From NCBI RefSeq assembly GCF_918797505.1, contig NC_092796.1:992001-1056000 (forward strand): DNA of 64,000 bases. Direction: 5' to 3'. Below are positions 12,701 through 20,235 of this stretch, piece by piece. The notes under the pieces were generated by a model that was not told the origin of the DNA, ran no database searches, and worked only from the letters and a program-made list of their open reading frames with translations. Position 1 is the stretch's first letter. Each line of letters opens with the position of its first letter. The DNA comes from Bemisia tabaci. Its lineage: Eukaryota; Arthropoda; Insecta; Hemiptera; Aleyrodidae. Both the position numbers and the translations under genes were made by a program.

Positions 12701-13449
12701 TAAAAAATTTTTTTATTGGCCAATTGCCTTATAGCTAATTTTTTTAAAAAAATCATTCTTCTCATCACAGATTTCATTGCCTCATTTTGGTTTTCATTTA
12801 TTATGTTTAGAAATTTCATATGAGGAAGATTTCTTTCATTTCAAAGGGCACCGCAATTTTGGACATGTAAAATTGGCGTGTTTCTACCCTTCCACATCGT
12901 TGCCCATTTTAACTGACTTGAAATGCATTTTTCCAAGTCTAATCATCCTGAAAAATCCAAGGAAAACGGAGAATGTGGTAGACTCAATGTGAATCTGATA
13001 AACTCACCTGTACTACCTGGAATTTCATTTTATTTCCTTCTTGAAAGAAAAAAAAATCGAACTTCTTACCGCTTGAAAAGACAAGATAAGAAAAGAATCA
13101 GACCAAACGGGGTGCTCCTTGACCCAAGTCTTAATAGTCTTCCCATAAGAAGCACATGCCAGAAGATTTGCCGTATATATTTTTAGTAACTATGATTCCT
13201 TGAGTATTCATTTTATATTTATGTTTAGAATTGTAACTACAATTCCACCCATAATCTGGGTGATAATCCCTAGTGACACACAGAATTTTAATCCGCGGTA
13301 TCTGTTACAGGAACCCTGATCCTGAGAATGAAAATGCTGAAAACACTGGAAATGATGATGCCCAGTTGAATCAAAATGCTGAAAATACTGCAAATGATGT
13401 TGATGCCCAGTTGAATCAATCAAGTGCAGAACATGATGATCTACACTAA
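771..13449 (+). CDS. DUF4806-domain protein, eight exons
   Basis: The exons are 771-776, 5269-5488, 7054-7434, 7947-8191, 10080-10263, 11204-11315, 12462-12533 and 13311-13449. All have GT/AG borders and compatible phases, totalling 1359 bases and 452 residues. The N-terminus (MSDLKLWTLIKILDTGEYDA then VPNVWI) matches the VP-x-x-W opening typical of DUF4806 proteins. Exon 3 carries a basic segment (KKRR), a Gln/Thr/Lys-rich linker and a Cys cluster (C174, C176, C183-C185). Residues about 260-378 form the DUF4806 region: it opens FPLTKSKKIREW, has FTGRNV and FTWDGKPRNKIKK in the middle, and closes with LGQWFSQTANKMEKLL. The C-terminus is acidic and Asn-rich, with two related 15-17 residue repeats ending DAQLNQ. 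The function of DUF4806 is unknown to me. The family is strongly amplified in aphids and relatives and is often near transposase genes. Introns contain several inverted-repeat elements. The first exon is the least certain part; the phases of exons 2-8 are very convincing. Confidence 0.75.
1074..1202. repeat. Short palindromic foldback element in intron 1
   Basis: The left half (CAGCCCGACCACA, then TGACTTCCATCG, ATTGATAGAACTCA, TTCCATTCCA) returns in inverted order on the right, ending GTGGTCGGGCTG at 1201. The centre lies around 1135. The roughly 130-bp size and near-complete self-complementarity fit a MITE or foldback remnant. Confidence 0.7.
2138..4651 (+). CDS. CACTA/tnp2-like transposase-derived protein (main exon)
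   Basis: This long uninterrupted exon begins after the acceptor TTTCAG at 2132-2137 and is probably joined to ATGAGT at 771-776, giving about 839 residues. An unspliced start at 2051/2054 would add an unlikely 28-29 residue leader. The protein starts with a basic segment (RKRRTTREPQTRQG), followed by an acidic, Ser-rich region. The conserved core comes next: FLREWSVENSITLLALSRL near residue 205, NIDG near 293, GFCCDTPARSEIL near 374 followed by HSGFYSCFRC, ILDPMHLVFIGVTKSIL near 480, and AEARIYLFYLGP near 543. I recognise this layout from large insect and cnidarian families annotated as transposase-domain proteins related to tnp2/Transposase_21. The acidic residues in NIDG, FCCDTPAR and AAEAR are candidate DDE catalytic residues (inference). 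The frame is fully open with a normal TAA stop, so the copy is recent or under selection. It lies in the first intron of the DUF4806 transcript on the same strand. Confidence 0.75.
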   Translation, partial: GSARKRRTTREPQTRQGLHKKLRRDLRRDDTPEDDALLALTSSFSSCTVDSSVEGKLSNLSHDEITEQLSLSDSSNHAAPLCASTPCKSGSESYNPNQSSIVEGIFNESFPAANLSIQLFTDEAEVQCTESLENYVVIDKSPNDAGEFDALGDLDVVNFDVPSDNYVVASDDEDIDMGVDELLKYCQEEDEDAERQVSEITNFLREWSVENSITLLALSRLAAGLKQLHPTCFGNLPVDGRTIMRTPVQKLNIVKVPPGECIHLGVRKQLNFIGSILEEEVEDLGLLFNIDGVKLYKHTSFSLYPILMMVQSCKSLKNKVFPVTLYYGEGRPRDMRLFLQPFIDEMIQLLTCNDFQLKGRVVKIFLLGFCCDTPARSEILETVGHSGFYSCFRCVTRGKSITLEPGKGNVRGKKRKQGAGTKRNSTKRIFPSVQDPPREDIKFRNKEYHDHQPAKRPLTPLVDLPGLHFPRSFILDPMHLVFIGVTKSILSILFLGGRHMLSPSLRQKVQKKLDDCAPYLPSDFPRKPSKIRNVGTCKAAEARIYLFYLGPVILRNSVDRNKYIHFMELSVAMRIYHNVTMCANAEARKLAKDLVQHFVTSVPELYGEEYSSHNMHSLYHLPDDIEWFKDSIPDFTANDISAFPPENFNQVFRRFTRGYAKPLQQNFRRLAELFESDFWRQKYKKSMATSDKIQFQKNHSEGPLPLFLMGQQYKSAIFPCFSLSTNLADCTCGTECGKVIIALNFVEDAENNEQYVVGMKFEVKSEFFDDPLPKSGKLGIYKVSKLSRSLDKWPVSSITTKYVRLPYVKDDSLPEQYRKEEYIVLPLLHSEAGPSTS
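5754..5790. repeat. Perfect short hairpin
   Basis: Twelve-base arms ATATGTTACGGT and ACCGTAACATAT are separated by a 12-base loop. It is located in intron 2 of the DUF4806 transcript. Function is unknown. Confidence 0.6.
5885..6046. repeat. MITE-like element with imperfect TIRs
   Basis: The outer sequences contain TCAAAAATATGTCTGGTGATC on the left and its approximate inverse GATCACCAGACCCATTTTTG on the right, with about 90 bases between the arms. There is no coding capacity. It lies within an intron. Confidence 0.6.
6441..6570. repeat. Inverted-repeat element (ACTCGTGAGGGT termini)
   Basis: ACTCGTGAGGGTCAACATTAAC on the left is matched by the inverse GTTAACCCTCACGAGT on the right. A degenerate third copy of the motif (GATCCTCACAAGT) occurs near 6652-6664, so the true right end could be there. 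Confidence 0.5.
8298..9507. repeat. 1.2-kb foldback element in intron 4 of the DUF4806 gene
   Basis: The outer ends are GGGTCATTCCATGTCAACTC and its approximate inverse ending AATGACCC. Landmarks such as CAAACTTGGTGTGCTG (left) and CAGCACACCAAGTTTG (right) sit at mirror positions around a centre near 8902, so the arms align without large indels over roughly 490 bases each. The central part is bounded by CAGGGT/ACCCTG (about 8797-8992) and may be a separate smaller element sitting in the loop. There are no plausible ORFs. Confidence 0.85.
10730..10971. repeat. MITE family A, copy 1 (TGGAC ... GGAAC termini)
   Basis: Its left end, TGGACTGCGTTTAGCAGAAA then GGAACCAAGC, mirrors its right end, TGTTCCTCTCTGCTTTATGC then AGTCCA. 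It shares internal sequence (TTTAATTTTTACAAGT, TGTGCAAATT) with the other family A copies. Confidence 0.7.
12086..12268. mobile_element. MITE family A, copy 2, with target duplication
   Basis: About 48-bp TIRs start TGGACCGCGTTAAACAGAAA and end TTCTGTTTAACTCAGTCCA. GTTAGT flanks both ends (12080-12085 and 12269-12274), consistent with a target-site duplication. At 183 bp this is the cleanest and shortest copy of the family in the window. Confidence 0.8.
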
Positions 13450-13536
13450 TTTTGGAACTTTAAGCCTAGAATATTTTTCTTTTCTCAAATTTTTTTACAG
13501 GTTCCTTTTTCTAAAGGTTTTTGTAGGTGCTCACAG

Positions 13537-14340
13537 GTAAATTCTTTCCTTAAGAGCTTATTTTTCCATAATATTTTGTGAATTTTGATATTTAGTTGGA
13601 CATGCCAATTTCTTTCCTGATATTATGCCTGCTTGCCCCCACGCCGACTTTTTCTGCCAGTTTGTGGCTACTTGTTCCTCACTAATAAATTTTCCGGTCA
13701 ATTTGACAAGGGTAGGAGTAGGGTTAAAGGGCTTTTGCCTTTTAGTTTTGATGACTTCTGACATGTTAGTTCCATCTCGTGTTTCTTAATTATATAGCTA
13801 ATTTATTCAGTCCCTTTAAGACTGTTTTTGCCACTCGTGGCTAATTGATGCTCAATAGTAAATTTTTTCCTTAAGAGCTTATTTTTCCATAATACTTTGT
13901 GAATTTTGATATTTAGTTGGACATGCCAATTTCTTTCCTGATATTATGCCTGCTTGCCCCCACGCCGACTTTTTCTGCCAGTTTGTGGCTACTTGTTCCT
14001 CACTAATAAATTTTCCGGTCAATTTGACAAGGGTAGGAGTAGGGTTAAAGGGCTTTTGCCTTTTAGTTTTGATGACTTCTGACATGTTAGTTCCATCTCG
14101 TGTTTCTTAATTTATATAGCTAATTTATTCAGTCCCTTTAAGACTGTTTTTGCCACTCGTGGCTAATTGATGCTCAATAGTAAATTTTTTCCTTAAGAGC
14201 TTATTTTTCCATAATACTTTGTGAATTTTGATATTTAGTTGGACATGCCAATTTCTTTCCTGATATTATGGCTGCTTGCCCCCACGCCGACTTTTTCTGC
14301 CAGTTTGTGGCTACTTGTTCCTCACTAGGAAATTTTCCTT
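13537..14340. repeat. 321-bp tandem repeat, about 2.5 copies, just after the DUF4806 stop codon
   Basis: Units start at 13537, 13858 and 14180 (GTAAATTNTTTCCTTAAGAG). The first two are nearly identical, and the third diverges after about 160 bases. Each full unit contains a 68-codon minus-strand ORF beginning MSEVIKTKRQKPF, differing at one residue between copies. I do not recognise it. The AATAAA at 13684 could serve as a polyadenylation signal for the upstream gene. A related fragment (CATAATATTTTGTTTATTG) recurs near 14360 and again near 15575. Confidence 0.85.
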
Positions 14341-14549
14341 AAAGGGCTTTTTTTTCATAATATTTTGTTTATTGTGATGTTATTTAGTCATGTTGATTTC
14401 TTGATATGCCACTAATATTACTGATATAGCTGATTGCCCTCATGCGGGGTTTTGTTCTTTTCTCCGTCTTAATTATTTTTGGTATCTTTGATGCCCCTTT
14501 TTCCCTTTATTTTTGCCTGATAGGCAGTTTCTTTTCTCATATTGTTGTT

Positions 14550-14889
14550 GAGGTGTGGTCAGCTAAGTTGACGGTTGTTTACTTCCGGTTTGGAATTGCC
14601 AACGACGAATTTGGGCGTCTGAACAGAGCGGCGTTCGCAACTATACACATAATTGAAAACATCAGTCTCATCATCAGTCACTTATCAGTTATGATTTGAG
14701 ACTTTTTTGTGGTTGTGATTTCTGTGTGGCTAAAAATTAAAGTGTAACAAGGTCTGAAAGTATTAAAAAACTTAAGTAAGCTTGTGTTCTCGGTTCTGAG
14801 GTAGTCGGATGCCTTCATGTTGATGTTAGTGACGCGAAAACACCTGCAAACCGAAAGTAAACAACCGTCAACTTAGCTGACGACACCTC
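14550..14889. mobile_element. MITE with 43-bp near-perfect TIRs
   Basis: The left arm 14550-14592 (GAGGTGTGGTCAGCTAAGTT ...) is the inverse of the right arm 14847-14889 (... AACTTAGCTGACGACACCTC) with only two mismatches. The 85-codon ORF inside looks non-specific and shows no transposase motif. Confidence 0.85.
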
Positions 14890-15036
14890 TATCTTGTAGA
14901 CCAATGTTATTTTGGAGTTTCAAAGTTTATTTAATAGAGTTATGTTGGCCTGGTGACGGCCTCTTTTTGTATTATGTCACCTCTTCTTTTCATTCAACTG
15001 ACAAATTAGTTTTTAGGCATTATGAAGGTTTCCTTC

Positions 15037-15513
15037 AATGGGCCTGTTGCAAACTTTTGCTAGAGCAGAATGAAGAGTTCGCTCCTATAGATAATGCCTC
15101 AAAAATCACGATGAGCGCATCAGCAAAGTCTGAAATGCACTCATAAATTCACAATCTGCGTAAGAAATTTGCGTTATTTTTAGCTTCCCGCTTCAAAAAC
15201 GATACTACTGTACAGGTGAATATTTTGTTAGAGGAGTCGCTCCATTGTCGGCAATATTCATCATGGCCGACGCTTGCGCACGGTCATGATGAGTTTTGCC
15301 GCCAATGGAACGACTCCTCCAACAAAATGTTCACCTGTACCGTAGTATCGTTTTCGAAGCGAGAAGCTCAAAAAACCACAAATTTCTTACGCAGATTGTG
15401 AAGTTATGAGTGCATATCAGACTTTGCCAATGCACTCATCGTGATTTTTGAGGCATTATCTGTAAGAACCAACTCTTAGTTTTGCTCTAGCAAAAGTTTG
15501 CAACAGGCCCATT
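15037..15513. repeat. 477-bp near-perfect palindrome
   Basis: The sequence from AATGGGCCTGTTGC (15037) is mirrored to the end GCAACAGGCCCATT (15513). The arms are about 235 bases, and the loop around 15275 is roughly a dozen bases. Scattered substitutions show the arms are not freshly copied. Apparent ORFs on both strands are shadows of the palindrome. Confidence 0.85.
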
Positions 15514-16470
15514 CTCATTTGTGATTTCTTCACTGATATACCACTGATAGTAGTTCCTCAAAGGGCTTTTTTTTTCATAATATTTTGTTTATTGTGATGT
15601 TATTCAGTCATGTTGATTTCTTGATATACCACTGATAGAACTGATATTGTTGTATCTTGTGGACCAATGTTATTTTGGGGTTTCAAAGTTTATTTACTTA
15701 TTTTTTCTTCATTATGAATTGTTTTTCTCTTTGACATTAGTTGTCTTTTCAAGAATTTGTTTCTCTTTCTTATCTTCAGTATTTCTCAAATTCATTTTTG
15801 GCTTGCCCTATTAAGGAATAAACTATACTTACTTCATTCCAATTCTTCTTTTTAAATTATTTGCATCTCGTGTATGACAAATTTAAGTGGATGAAGTTTA
15901 TCAGTTTTATTTGTGTGTTAGTCCTTTGGTTTTGGAAGTGGTTTTGTCCATTGCTACATTTCAATTTTTCCAAAAAAGTTTTGATTTTGTACAGGAAAAC
16001 TGTTTGGTCAACTCTTGCGTAAATTTCAGTGATTTTTCCAACTCGTGTGCAAGAAATTCACTGATATTAATCCCTTAAAGATTGGCGCAAAGTTTTCTGT
16101 AGAAAATGAAAATGTTCCACCATCGCAATGGAGAAAACCACTTTTCTAAACCATAGGCCTCGTAGTGAACATCATATAACATTCATGTAAACTGTTATAT
16201 AAATGATTCATACGCTCTTTACTCATTGAGTATTTGAGTGACTTACATAACATTTAATCAAACTGTTATGTAAATGATCCGAGTGACCTTCACATAACCC
16301 TATCTTATTTTCATCCGTAAAGGATAGCAACTGGTTTATATAATGGACGCATAGTTTTTTAGTGTACATTGTTAATGAGCCTTTTATATAATACTGAATA
16401 TAATTTTTATATAAAATATTTTTTAAAGTAATTGTAACGTATATTATATACATTATATACTTTGCTTGAA
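15514..16470. other. AT-rich stretch without a recognised gene
   Basis: It contains a second copy of the CATAATATTTTGTTTATTG motif near 15575 and the sequence TTGTGGACCAATGTTATTTT near 15660, which also occurs near 14895. These suggest a larger duplicated unit interrupted by the two inverted-repeat elements. The rest is AT-rich with short ORFs only. Confidence 0.5.
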
Positions 16471-16978
16471 TTAGGTTATATAACTAGTTTACTAAGGGTT
16501 ACATAAAAAGCTGATTAATAATGTAAACTTTTAACTAAAAAAATTTACATCCATTATATACGCAACGGGTTTTTTTCAGCTTGTGGTTACTTACAGTTTA
16601 TACTTTAACAAAAAAAAATTTATATAACTCTGCTACTAGGAGTTATATAACTTCTTTACTAAGGGTTAATTAAAAAGCTGATCAATAATGTAAACTTTTA
16701 ACTAAAAAAATTTACATCCATTATATACTCAATGAATTGTCTTTACCCTGTGGTTATTTACAGTTCATACTTTTAAAAAAAATAATTTTATATAACTCTG
16801 CTACTAGGAGTTATATAACTTCTTTACTAAGGGTTAATTAAAGAGCTGATCAATAATGTAAACTTTTAACTAAAAAAATTTACATCCATTATATACGCAA
16901 TGAATTGTCTTTAGCTTGTGGTTATTTACAGTTTATACTTTTAAAAAAATTAATTTTATATAACTCTGCTACTAGGGC
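16471..16978. repeat. AT-rich tandem array, unit about 167 bp, three copies
   Basis: The marker GCTGATNAATAATGTAAAC recurs at 16510, 16678 and 16845. Each unit also contains TTTACATCCATTATATAC and TTATATAACTCTGCTACTAG. The array ends about 55 bases before the large foldback. Confidence 0.85.
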
Positions 16979-17034
16979 CTTGTTCTCCGCATTTTTGCAC
17001 TCTGTTCATCTTTCTCTTTGAAGGTTACATAACA

Positions 17035-19721
17035 AAGGGTATCCCGGTTAAGCATGTCAAAATGCCCTTGTGAACGGATTTTTATTTTAACCATTTTAAG
17101 TCATCAAGGGTGTCCTAAAACTTAGGTTTTGGGGAATTTTAGCCCCCCAATCCCCTTCGCCCCCCCTCAGACCCCAAAAAACCGCTTTTTGGGGCTATTT
17201 TTGACTATGCTAACGTCTTTTCCTTATAACTTTCGTAATTTTCGATGGAATTGAACCAAAATTTGTCAGAATCTACATCAACTAGCTTAGTTTTTGTAGG
17301 AAAAAATTCATTATCATCGGATAATATTTTAGCTTCTAAAAAAATTCGTACAATTTTGAAAAAAAAATCATTTTTTCCCTTTTTCGCGCTAGGTGACGTA
17401 TGGAAACGAGGACACAAACAAAAATTGTCTCTTTTCTTAAGTTATACATCCAATAAGATACAGAAAAAATTTCGTGTTGATTGGAGTGGTGCGCCATACT
17501 TGAAAACGCAATTTTCTAACCTCAAAACGGCCAAAATGCCACCATAGCCTCCTTTGATGACTAGGCGTGGAGAAATATGTAGAGAGAAACATCCGGTTTT
17601 ATCGTCTCACACCTCTTAAGTGATCCACTTAAGTACCTTGAGCCAAAATTTCGAGTTGATCAGAGTGGTGCGCAACACCCAAGCACGCAATTTTCTAACC
17701 TCAAAACGGTCAAATTGCCCATTTCGGCACCCATTATAACTCCGTGTCAAAAAATAAGAAGAGGGACATCCGATATTCTTGTCCTACCTCATAAATTAGA
17801 CACATAAGTACATTTAGTCGAAATTTCGTGTCGATCAGAGTGGTGCGCAACACCCAAGCACGCAATTTTCTAACGTCAAAACGGCCAAATTGCCCATTTC
17901 GGCTGATTTCGGCACCCATTATCAATCCGTGTCAAAAAATAAGAAGAGGGACATCCGATATTATCGTCCTACCTCATAAATTAGACACTTAAGTACATTT
18001 AATCGAAATTTCGTGTCGATCAGAGTGGTGCGCAACACCCAAGCACGCAATTTCCTAACCTCAAAACGGCCAAATTGCCATTTCGGCTAATTTCGGAACC
18101 CATTATCACTCAGTGTCAAAAAATAAGAAGAGGGACATCCGATATTGTCGTCCTACCTCATAAATTAGACCCTTAAGTACATTTAGTCGAAATTTCGTGT
18201 CAATCAGAGTGGTGCGTGACACCGGAATACGCCGTTTTCTAACCTGAAACCTCCCGAAATTCCCATTTTGGCATTCATTATCACTGTATGTCAGCGATGA
18301 GCCCGCTTGGAAAGTGCATGATGCACATTGCAAAGTTCATTTTGGCACCCTACCGCGTAGCAGACCCGATCACACAGCGAAACCTCTGAACTCCCAGGAA
18401 TTATATGACAGTAGGGACGCTCGCTTATCCCCCATGTAGAAACGTTCCCTCCTCTAAACTTCAATAATACGTAGTAGTGCACTGAGTACTGGCAAATTCT
18501 AGAAACTAAATTAACAAGGAATCGGCGTGTTCGGATGTTGCGCACCGCTCTGATCGACTCGAAATTTCGACTAAATGTACTTAAGGGTCTAATTTATGAG
18601 GTAGGACGACAATATCGGATGTCCCTCTTCTTATTTTTTGACACTGAGTGATAATGGGTTCCGAAATTAGCCGAAATGGCAATTTGGCCGTTTTGAGGTT
18701 AGGAAATTGCGTGCTTGGGTGTTGCGCACCACTCTGATCGACACGAAATTTCGATTAAATGTACTTAAGTGTCTAATTTATGAGGTAGGACGATAATATC
18801 GGATGTCCCTCTTCTTATTTTTTGACACGGATTGATAATGGGTGCCGAAATCAGCCGAAATGGGCAATTTGGCCGTTTTGACGTTAGAAAATTGCGTGCT
18901 TGGGTGTTGCGCACCACTCTGATCGACACGAAATTTCGACTAAATGTACTTATGTGTCTAATTTATGAGGTAGGACAAGAATATCGGATGTCCCTCTTCT
19001 TATTTTTTGACACGGAGTTATAATGGGTGCCGAAATGGGCAATTTGACCGTTTTGAGGTTAGAAAATTGCGTGCTTGGGTGTTGCGCACCACTCTGATCA
19101 ACTCGAAATTTTGGCTCAAGGTACTTAAGTGGATCACTTAAGAGGTGAGACGATAAAACCGGATGTTTCTCTCTACATATTTCTCCACGCCTAGTCATCA
19201 AAGGAGGCTATGGTGGCATTTTGGCCGTTTTGAGGTTAGAAAATTGCGTTTTCAAGTATGGCGCACCACTCCAATCAACACGAAATTTTTTCTGTATCTT
19301 ATTGGATGTATAACTTAAGAAAAGAGACAATTTTTGTTTGTGTCCTCGTTTCCATACGTCACCTAGCGCGAAAAAAGGGAAAAAATGATTTTTTTTCAAA
19401 ATTGTACGAATTTTTTTAGAAGCTAAAATATTATCCGATGATAATGAATTTTTTCCTACAAAAACTAAGCTAGTTGATGTAGATTCTGACAAATTTTGGT
19501 TCAATTCCATCGAAAATTACGAAAGTTATAAGGAAAAGACGTTAGCATAGTCAAAAATAGCCCAAAAAGCGGTTTTTTGGGGTCTGAGGGGGGGGCGAAG
19601 GGGATTGGGGGGCTAAAATTCCCCAAAACCTAAGTTTTAGGACACCCTTGATGACTTAAAATGGTTAAAATAAAAATCCGTTCACAAGGGCATTTTGACA
19701 TGCTTATCCCGGGATACCCTT
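17035..19721. repeat. 2.7-kb foldback: 1.18-kb inverted arms built from about 180-bp units
   Basis: The left arm 17035-18215 and right arm 18541-19721 mirror each other almost base for base. Landmarks sum to 36756, so there are no net indels. The ends are AAGGGTATCCC and GGGATACCCTT. Inside each arm a unit carrying CAGAGTGGTGCGCAACACCC repeats about five times (near 17481, 17661, 17836, 18021 and 18205), with spacings of 175-185 bases. The loop, 18216-18540, is unrelated sequence. Mirror-image 100-codon and 63-codon ORFs arise from the repeat and show no known domain, so I do not treat them as genes. Confidence 0.9.
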
Positions 19722-20003
19722 ACAATTTTAATTTTAAAAACTTTACCGGCCACTGAGTGTTTCTGAATACCTGCACACCAAAACAGCTCCTCGATTATTT
19801 GATTTGTTTTTTAATATACAATTTCTATTTATACCCAAAAGGCATATTTAATGCTTCGAATTTTCGTCACCAACATTACCAACTGTTTCCATGTAGGATT
19901 CCAGTTTTATCCACTTAGCCGAGAGCCGAAATAATTTACTGGTGTCGATACAGCAAACCAGATAACTTCAGTGTTGTTTCCTTGTTTCCACTGTCCCCCG
20001 TTT

Positions 20004-20235
20004 CACAGTGGATCGAGTCAATCAGAGAGGTCGGAAATAATTTTTAACCAAAATGCAAATTTCTATGTTTATTTCGTCACATTTTGAATTTTAAGGGTTG
20101 CTTCCAGAGGAAAATTTCATGAGAAAACCAATAGAACCATTTTTAGAGCCTCAAAATTATGTATAAACGGAGTTATAAGATTTTGAAGTTTCCAAATTTT
20201 GTCCAACTTCTTCTGTTGACTCGATTCACTATGTG
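20004..20235. repeat. MITE family B, copy 1 (GATCGAGTCAAT ... GAGGTCGG termini)
   Basis: CACAGTGGATCGAGTCAATC opens the element and GACTCGATTCACTATGTG closes it. The inner words CACATTTTGAATTTTAAGGG and AAACGGAGTTATAA are shared with the other three copies. Confidence 0.75.

Noticed and set aside
13537..16978. CRISPR-like array
   Set aside because: The 321-bp and 167-bp units are long direct tandem repeats without unique spacers, in a eukaryotic genome.
17245..19510. Mirror-image 100-codon ORFs beginning MELNQNLSES in both arms of the large foldback
   Set aside because: They exist twice only because the arms are inverted copies. There is no known domain, and they overlap other repeat-derived frames.
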